DNA of 64,000 bases, taken from contig NZ_JAGSXH010000020.1 in NCBI RefSeq assembly GCF_018283645.1, positions 1-64,000 of the forward strand, in the 5' to 3' direction. Each line of letters starts with the position of its first letter. Position 1 is the stretch's first letter. Both the position numbers and the translations under genes were made by a program. Source of the stretch: Actinocrinis puniceicyclus. GTDB lineage: Bacteria > Actinomycetota > Actinomycetes > Streptomycetales > Catenulisporaceae. This document shows positions 47,621-57,174 of the stretch, one piece after another. The notes under the pieces were generated by a model. That model was not told the DNA's origin. It worked only from the letters and a program-made list of their open reading frames with translations, and made no database searches.

Positions 47621-48670
47621 TCACCTGCGCGGTTGCTGCTGCGTGATGCAGTGGATCCCGCCGCCGCGGGCGAAGATCGGGCGCGCGTCGACGAACTCGA
47701 TCTTGCGTTCCGGCAGCAGCCGGGCGAAGATCTCGGCGGCCTGCTCGTCGCGCGGATCGTCGAACCCGCACATGAGCGTCAGGCCGTTGGCCAGGTAGTG
47801 GTTGACGTAGGAGTAGTCGACCGGCTCGCCGTCCTGCTCCAGCACCGTCGGCGCGGGCAGTTCGACCACTTCCAGGCGGCGGCCCCGCGCGTCGCTCGCC
47901 GCGCGCAGCAGCGCCGCGTTCTCCTTGCAGGCCTCGTGATCCGGATGCGCCGGATCCGGCTGCGTGTGCACCACCACGACCCCCGGCTTCACGAAGGCGG
48001 CCACGACGTCGACGTGCCCGCGCGTGCCGAACTCGCCGTAGTCGCGGGTCAGGCCGCGCGGCAGCCACAGCACCTTGCGCACGCCCAGGAATCCGCGCAG
48101 CTGCTGCTCGACCTGTTCGCGGGTCCAGCCCGGATTGCGGCCGGGGTCGAGTTGCACGGTCTCGGTGACCAGGACGGTGCCCGCGCCGTCCACGTGGATG
48201 CCGCCGCCCTCGTTGACCAGCGGCGAGGCGAAGCGGTGCGCCCCGGCCAGCTCGGCCACGCTCTCGCCGATCTCGCCGTCCCTGCCCCACTTCGCCCAGG
48301 ACTGCCCGCCCCAGCCGTTGAAGACCCAGTCCGCGGCGGCGAGGCCGGCCGGTTTGCCGGCGCGGGCCGGGCGGGTCAGGAAGGTGGGGCCGATGTCCCG
48401 CATCCAGGCGTCGTCCAGGGGCCGCTCGACCAGCGTGACGGCCGGGTCGAGCCAGCGCCGGGCCGAGGCGGCGGCCGCCGCGCAGGGGTCGACCACCATG
48501 GTGACCGGCTCGTGTCGGCAGATCGTGTTCGCGACCTGCGACCAGGCCCGGTACGCCTCGTCGGGCTCGTCGCCGAGCGTGTAGCCCTCGGTGGGCCAGG
48601 CCATCCAGGTGCGCTCGTGCGGCTGCCACTCGGCCGGCATGGCGTATCCGTGCTCTGCTGGTGTGGACAT
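47621..48670 (-). CDS. aguA: Agmatine deiminase
   Basis: A 349-residue guanidino-modifying enzyme: catalytic Cys in GGIHCITQQ (about 338-346), an Asp-Arg-His set in DAWMRDIGPTF and GEFGTRGHVDV. It hydrolyses agmatine to N-carbamoylputrescine and ammonia. It follows ureC by 15 bases on the same strand, so it probably belongs to the urease operon. Inferred: nitrogen recovery from arginine/agmatine beside urea hydrolysis; not a proven joint pathway. Confidence 0.93.
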   Translation of the reverse strand: MSTPAEHGYAMPAEWQPHERTWMAWPTEGYTLGDEPDEAYRAWSQVANTICRHEPVTMVVDPCAAAAASARRWLDPAVTLVERPLDDAWMRDIGPTFLTRPARAGKPAGLAAADWVFNGWGGQSWAKWGRDGEIGESVAELAGAHRFASPLVNEGGGIHVDGAGTVLVTETVQLDPGRNPGWTREQVEQQLRGFLGVRKVLWLPRGLTRDYGEFGTRGHVDVVAAFVKPGVVVVHTQPDPAHPDHEACKENAALLRAASDARGRRLEVVELPAPTVLEQDGEPVDYSYVNHYLANGLTLMCGFDDPRDEQAAEIFARLLPERKIEFVDARPIFARGGGIHCITQQQPRR

Positions 48671-48685
48671 GGCGGCGCGCGGCTC

Positions 48686-50436
<1,751 letters not shown>

Positions 50437-50440
<4 letters not shown>

Positions 50441-51246
50441 CGCGCGCCGTCCTCGGCCGGCAGTTCCATTGCATAGCCTTCCGCTTCCGCCCGCGCGATG
50501 GCCGCCGCGCGCGCGCCCGGGGCGTCCAGTGGTCCGTCGACCAGCCCGGAGAACCCGATGGCGATGCGCGCCCCGCCGATCGGCACGAGGGCGACGCGCA
50601 CCTCGGTTCCCGGTTCGAAGCGGACGGAGGAGCCGGCCGGGATGTCGAGCCGCAGCCCGTACGCGGCGGCGCGGTCGAAGGCGAGGCGGCGGTTGACCTC
50701 GAAGAAGTGGAAGTGGCTGGTCACCGAGATCGGCACGTCGCCGGTGTTGCGGACGGTGAGTGTCGCCGCGGGGTGAGTGCCGGCTGCGTCACCGTGACCG
50801 TCCCCGTGACCATCGTGGTCGTGGTCGTGGCCGTCCGCGTGACCGTCGCGGTCGCGGTAAGCGCGCTCGCCCGCGTGCGCTGCGCCGTTGCGTTCTTCGC
50901 GCAGGAGGATCGCTCCCGGCGCGCGTCCGCCGAGCGAACCGGCGCCGGCGAACGGTTCGCTGATCACGGCCAGCCGCGTCCCGTCGTCGAAGACCGCCTC
51001 GACCTGGACCTCGGTGACGATGTCCGGTACGCCGGGCAGGACTTCGGCGGCGGACAGCACGCTGCGCCCGGCCTCGATGGCTTCGGACAGCCGCAGCCCG
51101 TCCCGCGCCGCTTCGCACACCGTGTCGGCGATCAGCGCGACCGCCTCCGGGACGTTGAGCAGCAGTCCGCGCGCACGCCGGTCCCGGGCCAGCTGCGCCG
51201 CGCTGTACAGCAGCAGCCGGTCCCGTTCGGTGGGGGTCAGGCGCAT
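50437..51246 (-). CDS. ureAB: Urease gamma-beta fusion with His/Asp-rich linker
   Basis: A 269-residue fusion: gamma subunit (1-100, [20 protein letters not shown]) and beta subunit (about 108-269, PGAIL... [24 protein letters not shown]). Between GAILLRE and ATLTVRN is an insertion of about 35 residues with eight histidines, ending in the run [18 protein letters not shown]. Known: fused UreA-UreB subunits occur in actinomycetes, and His-rich tails in UreE and HypB bind nickel. Inferred: the insertion could bind nickel near the enzyme. ATG 51246 follows GGGAGC. Accessory genes ureDEFG are not within the window. Confidence 0.9.
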
Positions 51247-51437
51247 CCGGGCTCCCGCGTGGACCACGAGTCGGCGTGGAAGGTGGAAGACCGCGCGACG
51301 GCGACAGCCGGGCTGCCGCACAGCGCGGTCGGCTGCGTTCCAGCCAACCGCATCCCCGGCGCCTGCGCAAAGGATCTCGCGGGCCAGGTTGTGCCGGTTT
51401 CTCCGGTCCGCCTGGCGAACTGCAAAGCCGTCGTCGC

Positions 51438-51512
51438 CTACTCGTCCGCCGGTTCCAGGGCCAGGCTGATCGAGTTTCCGCAAACCCCAGTGTCGCCGGA
51501 CGGTGCGCCGTG
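51438..51512 (-). pseudogene. Remnant msrB 3' end (displaced C-terminus)
   Basis: On the minus strand this frame reads [17 protein letters not shown] then stop, matching the msrB C-terminus in the window (RYCINSISLTMEPVDE). No upstream msrB coding remains. It is best explained as the original 3' end left behind when an element inserted into msrB. Confidence 0.7.
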
Positions 51513-51801
51513 ACGCTTCAGCGTGTTCGCGAACCCGCAGCTTAAGCCCCGCCGCATTCGCTGGCACCGGCCGCGGGATCTGAGATGGTCTTCGCGCAAC
51601 CCGCGGTGTGCTGACACGGAGAGCAAAGGCCCGTCCGGGGCTTTCCGAGTCTGGGCGAGGTGGGGTTTCAAAGATGACATTTGTCCCGAGCACGCCGGAA
51701 TCGGTAGATCCGCCGCGCCCCATACTGCGTTGGTCCTACACTCGCTTCGCCGACACAAGTGCCGCGTGAGGCAGGGCACATGGTTCGCTGAACGGAGATC
51801 G

Positions 51802-51821
51802 GGTACAGTTTTGACTATACC
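51802..51821. promoter_or_regulatory. Operator-like inverted repeat ahead of the TAC module
   Basis: GGTACAGT (51802-51809), spacer TTTG, ACTATACC (51814-51821) match in seven of eight pairs. It lies 59 bases before the toxin ATG, overlapping a TTGACT -35-like site (51811-51816). The HigA-like antitoxin could bind here and repress the operon. Confidence 0.5.
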
Positions 51822-51879
51822 GAGGCGGCCGAACTGTCCGGATTGCGGGCGTATCGTCTATGAGACTGGGACGCATCAC

Positions 51880-52237
51880 ATGATCGAGGCGGACATCCCC
51901 CGCGGAGGACTATCTGCGCAAGCTGGAGTCCTCCCGAAACGCCAAGGACCGCAGACGAGTTGCGGACATCGCGATCCTGCTTGAGGAGTACGCCGACAAC
52001 GAGACGCTAGAGGTCCCACGCGAGCTCAACGATCTGCGCGACGGGATCCGAGAGCTCAAGCCTGGCGACGTACGTCTGCCGTTCTTCGAAGTCCCCCGCA
52101 CCCGGTCCGGCGCGATCCGTTTGACGCACGGCTTCCTCAAGCGCACATGGCTGGCGCCTCGCCAGGAGATTGACAAGGCTCTGTGGGTACGAACGCAGGA
52201 CGTGGAGGTGGACGAACGCCGTGACCAGTCTATATGA
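51880..52237 (+). pseudogene. HigB/RelE-family toxin with an apparent one-base frameshift
   Basis: The reading frame encoding the toxin (from GAG 51905 to TGA 52235-52237) has no ATG, GTG or TTG start. Its text includes EDYLRKLESS, LNDLRDGIRELK, VRLPFFEVPR, THGFLKRTWLAP and EIDKALWVR, the order expected for HigB/RelE RNases. ATG 51880 with TGGGAC upstream gives MIEADIP in the adjacent frame; dropping one C from the run of five at 51897-51901 joins both, giving about 118 residues. Either the gene is inactivated, sequence error exists, or translation slips. Overlaps the antitoxin start by 17 bases. Confidence 0.7.
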
Positions 52238-52754
52238 CCGCCTCGCGCGCACCGAGGATGGCAGTCGGCACCTTGCCGCCGCCCGGCTGCGCCATGAGGT
52301 ACTCAAGCTCGTACATCGCGCTCAGCGTGCCTCCGGGCTCAACCAGGTTCAGCTGGCCAAGAAGCTCGGCGTGCGCAAGTCTGCGGTGAACCAGGTATTA
52401 CGCGGTGACGGTAACCTGCGCATCAACACCCTCGCAGAGTACTTGCACGCGACTGGGTTCGAAATGACCGTCGAGCTCGTGCCAGCTGGGCAGCCGCGTG
52501 AGCACGTGCTGCTGCGGCGCACGCTGCTCTCGCTCGAGCCTATGGGCCAGCATCTTGCCGGCGCTGCCGTGGCTCCGGGCGGGCGCGAAAACGTGCTGGC
52601 CGCCGTGATGCTCGCCGGGACGATCCCTCTTTACACCGACCAGAGAGGCACCTGGTCCGGCGCGGTCGGTGCCACGACAGCCGCCTCTGCCGCCGCGCAA
52701 CGCGCGATCTACCGCCCGCAACTTCAGCCGATCGTCGTAGGGGCACCGCAGTGA
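52221..52754 (+). CDS. HigA-like antitoxin with long C-terminal tail (ChAD candidate)
   Basis: A 177-residue protein, GTG 52221, GGAGGTGG ahead. Residues 38-80 form an XRE helix-turn-helix (SGLNQVQLAKKLGVRKSAVNQVLRGDGNLRINTLAEYL). Residues 90-177 (LLRRTLLSLEP... APQ) are atypical of ordinary HigA, and in chaperone-controlled antitoxins this is where the chaperone-addiction region sits. The gene overlaps the toxin by 17 bases and the SecB-like gene by four (GTGA), the tight coupling expected of a TAC operon. Confidence 0.8.
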   Translation: MTSLYDRLARTEDGSRHLAAARLRHEVLKLVHRAQRASGLNQVQLAKKLGVRKSAVNQVLRGDGNLRINTLAEYLHATGFEMTVELVPAGQPREHVLLRRTLLSLEPMGQHLAGAAVAPGGRENVLAAVMLAGTIPLYTDQRGTWSGAVGATTAASAAAQRAIYRPQLQPIVVGAPQ

Positions 52755-53251
52755 GCGAGCCGGACGAGCAAGTTCTGCGGGCCGTTGACGAACTCGCCCA
52801 AAAGGCACCGCTTGGCGCGCTGGACGTCGTCGAATGCCACGCCATACGGTTCTCGCCCGATGCGGCCAGCGGCTTTACCTCGAATCTTGACGCGGGCATC
52901 ACCCCGGTCGACGGTGGCCTTGTCGTGCGCTTCACGTTGACCACGAAGGTCGTCACCGGCGACGGAGGCCCAGAAGTCGCTGAGATCAAGGTTGGTATCG
53001 GTCTCGCGTACACCATCGCTGACTTGCCGGATCCCACCGGGCTCGTCGTCGGCAATTTCGTCGCACGAATCGCTTTCAAGGACGCGTATCCGTACCTGCG
53101 GCAGAACACGCACGAACTGGCGACGAGGATCGGTCTGGTGGGCGTGATGCTCACGACTCTAATCCCCCCTCCGACCTTCGGGACGCTAGTTCCCAGACAA
53201 GACGCGTCGGCAGATGACACTCGGCAAGATTTGGGCAGAGATGTCGTGTGA
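52751..53251 (+). CDS. SecB-like chaperone of a toxin-antitoxin-chaperone module
   Basis: A 166-residue protein. The block VRFTLTTKVVTGDGGPEVAEIKVGIGLAYTI and AYPYLRQNTHELATRIGLVGVMLTTLIPPPTF (in part) follow the SecB order: beta-strands, then a P-Y-x-R-x-x-x-x-L helix and a PPxxF end. Actinomycetes lack a general SecB, and SecB-like proteins next to HigBA-type pairs are known from Mycobacterium tuberculosis (Rv1957). Inferred: it folds and protects the antitoxin, making the toxin chaperone-controlled. GTG 52751 overlaps the antitoxin stop. Codon usage is less extreme than neighbours, consistent with transfer. Confidence 0.75.
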   Translation: MSEPDEQVLRAVDELAQKAPLGALDVVECHAIRFSPDAASGFTSNLDAGITPVDGGLVVRFTLTTKVVTGDGGPEVAEIKVGIGLAYTIADLPDPTGLVVGNFVARIAFKDAYPYLRQNTHELATRIGLVGVMLTTLIPPPTFGTLVPRQDASADDTRQDLGRDVV

Positions 53252-53492
53252 CTATCTGGCGATATTAGGCATGTCGCCGCCCACGGCCGCATAATCTTGC
53301 TCGATCGCTGATCCATATACGGTTGACGGACACGCATGCGCAGACCGCTCGCTGAATTGGCGCAAGCGTGCGCAGCGCAGCCTCCCAGTGTGGCCGCAGG
53401 CGCCTACTCACGAAAAACTCGTCAACCGCGCTGCATTGCCCGGCACACGGCGTACGCGGGTAGCCTCGGCGGTATGCATGAGATGCTGCGCG

Positions 53493-53639
53493 CTCGCGGC
53501 CGGGGTCGACATGGCGCTGGTGTCCAAGCGGATCGGGCACTCCTCGACGACGATCACCGCTGACCTCTACCAGCACCTGTTGGCGGGTGTCTCGCGCGGC
53601 GCCGCCGAGAAGGCCTCCGCGCTGGTACCGCGAAAACGG
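53493..53639 (+). pseudogene. Tyrosine-recombinase (phage-type integrase) C-terminal remnant
   Basis: Only the catalytic end is left: AAGVDMALVSKRIGHSSTTITADLYQHLLAGV with the box-II His (GHSS) and the nucleophile Tyr (DLYQHL), then the usual RGAAEKASALVPRKR tail. Upstream sequence (53256-53492) is degraded and lacks the Arg box. It sits next to the msrB attachment end, as an integrase gene should. Inactive. Confidence 0.85.
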
Positions 53640-53723
53640 TGTGAGCAATCGAGTCCTTCGGCATCAACAACGTGGCGCTGGTGGACCTCCGCGCTGGTAC
53701 CGCGAAAACGGTGTGAGCAATCG
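53614..53723 (+). repeat. 38-bp perfect direct repeat after the integrase remnant
   Basis: The 38-base sequence starting CCTCCGCGCTGGTACCGCGA occurs at 53614-53651 and 53686-53723, 72 bases (24 codons) apart, so the second copy repeats ALVPRKRCEQS in frame. It may reflect recombinase- or excisionase-binding repeats or a decayed duplication. Confidence 0.9.
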
Positions 53724-53781
53724 GTGACCAACCCGGCCACCGTGACCAAATCAGCCGTCGATGCGCGCGTGTCCCCGCTGG

Positions 53782-54201
53782 TCAGGACTCCGGCGCTTCG
53801 TCGACGGGCTCCATGGTCAGACTGATCGAGTTGATGCAGTAGCGCTGGTCGGTCGGCGTCGGGTAGCCCTCACCCTCGAAGACGTGACCGAGGTGCGAGC
53901 CGCAGCGGGCGCAGCGCACCTCGGTGCGCACCATGCCGAACGCGCGGTCCTCGATCAGCTCGACCGCCTTCGAGTCCGCCGGGTCGAAGAAGGACGGCCA
54001 GCCGCAGTGCGAGTGGAACTTGGTCTCGGAGCGGAACAGTTCGTTCCCGCAGGCCCGGCACTTGTACACGCCGACCGTCTCGGTGTCCGTGTACTCGCCG
54101 GTGAACGCCGGTTCGGTCCCCGCCTGCCGCAGCACGCGGAACTCCTGCGGGGAGAGCTCGGCCCGCCACTCGTCTTCGGACTTCTTCACCTCGTACGTCA
54201 T
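53782..54201 (-). CDS. msrB: Peptide-methionine (R)-S-oxide reductase MsrB
   Basis: A 139-residue repair enzyme reducing methionine-R-sulfoxide. Zinc cysteines CRAC (about 50) and CARC (about 97), the catalytic-region text HSHCGWPSF and the nucleophilic Cys in RYCINSIS. A few extra residues (EAPES) after MEPVD are untypical, and probably come from the element inserted at the 3' end. ATG 54201. Confidence 0.95.
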   Translation of the reverse strand: MTYEVKKSEDEWRAELSPQEFRVLRQAGTEPAFTGEYTDTETVGVYKCRACGNELFRSETKFHSHCGWPSFFDPADSKAVELIEDRAFGMVRTEVRCARCGSHLGHVFEGEGYPTPTDQRYCINSISLTMEPVDEAPES

Positions 54202-54277
54202 GTTTCGAGCGTAAGGCCCGTGCGGTCGTCGTCGCATCGCTCGGACGGTTCGGTCAGCGAACGGTAATACGCGACCG

Positions 54278-55045
54278 TCACGAATCGGTGGCGTGGCCCG
54301 CCCGCGGATTCGCCACGAGATGCCGGGTGAACAGGAAGCCATCCTCGACCAGCAGCGTGTGCAGGGCCAGCGGCAGCGGCGGTTCGAACAGCCGCCCGTC
54401 GATGACGCGCATCGCGTGGCCCCCGATCAACTGCGGGGACAACGCGAGGCACAGTTCGTCCAGGCGGCCCGCGTGTGCGACCGCGGCGAGCAGGTGCGGG
54501 CCGCCCTCGCACAGGATGCGTCCGCGGCCGGACTCGGCGAGCCGGTCGATGGCGAAGGCCAGGTCCGCGCGACCGGTGCCCGCGATCAGCACCTCGCCGG
54601 CCGCGTGCGCCGCCTCCAGGCGGTCCGGCGGCGCGTCGCCGACCGTGATCGTGATGGTGGGCACGACCGCCTCGCGGTAGAGCGGCGCGTCGAAGTCGAG
54701 GTCGAGGCTGGCGCTGACCACAGCTATCGTGGCGGCGGGCGGCTGCCCGGCCGCGGCGCGGGCGCGCGCGTATTGCTCCCGGGGTACGGCGGGCTGCCGG
54801 TATCCCTCGGTGCGCACCGTGGTCGCGCCGACGAGTATCACGTCGGCCAGCCCTCGCAGCGCCCGGAAGACCTTCTTGTCCGCCTCGCCGGACAGCCCCG
54901 CCGACTTGCCTTCGGCCTGGGCCGCGCCGTCGGCGGAGGAAACCATGTTCGCGCGCACCCAGCGGCGGGCGTGGCCCGGGTAGGCGTACACCACGGCCAG
55001 ATCGGGTTCGACGTCTCGGTTCGGTCGCGGAATCAGTTGGCGCAC
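54278..55045 (-). CDS. Pyrimidine reductase-like protein (RibD C-terminal family)
   Basis: A 255-residue protein with the DHFR-like RibD C-terminal fold: WVRANMVSSADGAAQ (substrate Asp), ADVILVGATTVRTEGY, RILCEGGPHLL and the end LVEDGFLFTRHL. Known: such stand-alone reductases in actinomycetes are annotated pyrimidine reductase family; riboflavin or other role unclear. GTG 55045 has a close GAGGA; relatives start with a similar MRRLFP. Divergent from ppk2. Confidence 0.85.
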   Translation of the reverse strand: MRQLIPRPNRDVEPDLAVVYAYPGHARRWVRANMVSSADGAAQAEGKSAGLSGEADKKVFRALRGLADVILVGATTVRTEGYRQPAVPREQYARARAAAGQPPAATIAVVSASLDLDFDAPLYREAVVPTITITVGDAPPDRLEAAHAAGEVLIAGTGRADLAFAIDRLAESGRGRILCEGGPHLLAAVAHAGRLDELCLALSPQLIGGHAMRVIDGRLFEPPLPLALHTLLVEDGFLFTRHLVANPRAGHATDS

Positions 55046-55234
55046 ATCCTCAGCGTGGCACAGCGCGCCCGCGGCCGCAGCCGTCCCCGCGGGCCGCCCG
55101 GCCGCGCTCGTGCCGCGCGGCCGGCGGGCGCCGGTGCTGCGCTGGTCGCCGCGCACCGCTGAACGGTGACCGGTGAAGTGGGAGAATCGCATCAATGACC
55201 GAGCGCACGGCTCGGCTGATCGAGGAGTGGGCGC

Positions 55235-56479
55235 GTGGCGAAGTCTGGAGGCAAGGCCAAGAAGAAGGACGGCGCGAAGGACGGCAAGAAGGATCACGCC
55301 GAAAAGAAGGACGCGGCCAAGAAGGCCAGGGCCGAGGGCACGGGTAAGGACACGGGTAAGGACACGGCCAAGAAGGACGGCGGCAAGAGCGAAGCGGCCA
55401 AGAAGAAGGACGGCGCGAAGGACGGCGGCAAGAAGGCCAAGGCCGGGGCGGCCCGGACACAGCGGCTCGTCGAGCAGGTCGCAGAGCAGATACTCACCGC
55501 CGAACTGGACCGGGTCAACTCCGAACCGCAGCCGCAACCGCTTGACCAGCCGCAACCGCTTGACCAGCCGCAGCCGCTTGAGCAGCCGTTTGAGCAACCG
55601 CAACCGCAACCGCAACTGCTGGAGCAAGCCATCGACGTGCACACGCCGCTGAGCGACCAGCTGCGGATTCTCCTCGGACCTGTGGACCTCGCGGACATCG
55701 ATCCGGGCGCGACGCCCGGCGCGGTCTCGCACGAACAGACCGAGGACGAACTGCCCAAGCTCGCCGCCCGTCTTGACGACCTGCAGCGGCGGCTGTTCGC
55801 CGCCGCGCAGGGCGGGCACAGCACACGCAGGGTGCTGCTGGTGTTGCAGGGCATGGACACCTCCGGCAAGGGCGGCACGGTGCGCCACGTCGTCGGGCAG
55901 CTGAACCCGAACGGCATCCGGCTGACCGCGTTCAAGGCGCCCACCGAACAGGAGCGCGAGCACGACTTCCTGTGGCGCATCCGCAGGGCCCTGCCGGAAC
56001 CGGGCGAGATCGGCATCTTCGACCGCTCGCACTACGAGGACGTACTGATCGCGCGGGTGCGCAAGCTGGTGCCCCCGATGGTCGTCGGCCGGCGCTACCA
56101 GCTGATCAACCGCTTCGAACAGCAGCTGACGGCGGAAGGCACGGTGCTGGTCAAGTGCTTCCTGCACATCTCACGCGACGAGCAGATGCGGCGGCTGCTC
56201 GCCCGCCTGGACGACCCGACGAAGCGTTGGAAGTACAACCCGGGAGACGTGGACGAACGGGCGCTGTGGCCCGAGTATCAGGAGGCTTACCGTCGGGCGC
56301 TGGAGAAGTGCTCCACCGACGAGGCGCCCTGGTACGTCGTGCCGGCCGACCACAAGTGGTACCGCAACTACGCGATCACGCGGCTGCTGATCGAGGCCCT
56401 GGAGCGGATCGACCCGCAGTATCCGCCGGGTGACTACGACGTCGAGGTCGAGCGGGAGCGGGTGCTGGCTTCCGGCTGA
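55235..56479 (+). CDS. ppk2: PPK2-type polyphosphate kinase with lysine-rich histone-like tail
   Basis: A 414-residue kinase. Residues 1-70 contain 24 lysines with Ala, Gly and Asp (histone H1-like); residues 97-127 are a Pro-Gln repeat (QPLDQPQPLDQ); residues 140-410 form the PPK2 P-loop domain: Walker A GMDTSGKGG (206-214) and DRSHYED (from about 263). Known: PPK2 moves phosphate between polyphosphate and nucleotides. Inferred: the positive tail may bind DNA or polyphosphate. GTG 55235 starts the frame. The 3' end overlaps the convergent chelatase gene by 104 bases. Confidence 0.88.
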   Translation: MAKSGGKAKKKDGAKDGKKDHAEKKDAAKKARAEGTGKDTGKDTAKKDGGKSEAAKKKDGAKDGGKKAKAGAARTQRLVEQVAEQILTAELDRVNSEPQPQPLDQPQPLDQPQPLEQPFEQPQPQPQLLEQAIDVHTPLSDQLRILLGPVDLADIDPGATPGAVSHEQTEDELPKLAARLDDLQRRLFAAAQGGHSTRRVLLVLQGMDTSGKGGTVRHVVGQLNPNGIRLTAFKAPTEQEREHDFLWRIRRALPEPGEIGIFDRSHYEDVLIARVRKLVPPMVVGRRYQLINRFEQQLTAEGTVLVKCFLHISRDEQMRRLLARLDDPTKRWKYNPGDVDERALWPEYQEAYRRALEKCSTDEAPWYVVPADHKWYRNYAITRLLIEALERIDPQYPPGDYDVEVERERVLASG

Positions 56480-57137
56480 CGGCCTGCGCGTAACGCTCCA
56501 ACAGCAACCGCACGAGGTCGGCCGGCGGCTCGTCGTCGGGCGTAGCCAGCGGCGCGGCGATCGGGACCGCGGCGGCCAGCACGTCGGCGCGCACCCGGTC
56601 GTACAACAGTCCGGGCGCCAGGAAACGCGAGGCGACGGCGATCCGGGCGGTGCCGCGCGCCCGCAACGCCGCGATGGCGTCGAGGGTCGCGCGCGGCGCC
56701 GCGGTGGCGCTCGCGACCACGAGGCCGAGTTCCGGGTCGTCGGCGTGCACCCCCTGCTCGCGCAGCCGGTACGCGAGCGCGCGGTCGAGCAGCGGATCCG
56801 GCCCGAGCGGCGGCGCGACGATGAGCCGCACCGGGCGTCGCAGAGCATCGCCGGCCCGCGCGGTCACCGCCGGCACGTCGTGCCCGACGTGGTAGCCGTG
56901 GCCGAGGAACAACGGCAGCGCCACGACCCGCGTCACGCCGCCGGCGTCTTCGTGCTCTGAGAGCAGGCTGGCGAGCGCGTCGGGCACCCGCGGGCGGCTC
57001 AGATCCAGGAAGCCCAGGGCGGTGCGCAGGCCGGGCCGTCCCCGTCGCACCGCGTCGAGCAGCCCGGCCAGCGCCGCGGCATGCCGAGGATCGCGCGAGC
57101 CGTGGGCGATGGCGAGCAGAGCGGGCGGTTCGGTCAT
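56376..57137 (-). CDS. Sirohydrochlorin chelatase (CbiX-type)
   Basis: A 253-residue chelatase with the two CbiX/SirB-type half-domains: AIAHGSRDPRHA and LFLGHGYHVGHDV (metal-binding His at both), then a repeat from LVVASATAAPRATLDAIAALR. The last about 35 residues are a Pro/Ala/Arg tail antisense to ppk2 coding. It inserts iron into sirohydrochlorin to make sirohaem for sulfite or nitrite reductase. ATG 57137; next upstream is the ssuC gene. Confidence 0.85.
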   Translation of the reverse strand: MTEPPALLAIAHGSRDPRHAAALAGLLDAVRRGRPGLRTALGFLDLSRPRVPDALASLLSEHEDAGGVTRVVALPLFLGHGYHVGHDVPAVTARAGDALRRPVRLIVAPPLGPDPLLDRALAYRLREQGVHADDPELGLVVASATAAPRATLDAIAALRARGTARIAVASRFLAPGLLYDRVRADVLAAAVPIAAPLATPDDEPPADLVRLLLERYAQAVSRKPAPAPARPRRRSHPADTAGRSAPGPRSAAA

Positions 57138-57174
57138 GGCCTCGGTCCGGTCGGTCGGCGGGATCGGTGCGTGG

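Larger units (their letters stand above)
51466..53832. mobile_element. Degenerate integrated element at the msrB 3' end
   Basis: The 11-bp direct repeats CTGATCGAGTT at 51466-51476 and 53822-53832, both inside msrB-like 3' ends, bound a 2.37-kb segment with lower GC3, an integrase C-terminal remnant near the msrB side and a TAC module. In a site-specific integration into a gene 3' end the new 3' end completes the gene and the old one is pushed to the far end, which is what is seen. No intact integrase or replication gene remains. Confidence 0.6.

Noticed and set aside
50789-51370. Arg-rich 193-aa minus ORF over ureAB
   Set aside because: Shadow frame of ureAB with unlikely composition.
51250-51723. 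Upstream extension of the ureAB frame to 51723
   Set aside because: The gamma subunit begins MRLTPTER at 51246, as in other ureases; the extension has no homology and crosses the msrB remnant.
53614-53723. 38-bp repeats as a CRISPR array
   Set aside because: Only two copies, no regular spacer set and no cas genes.
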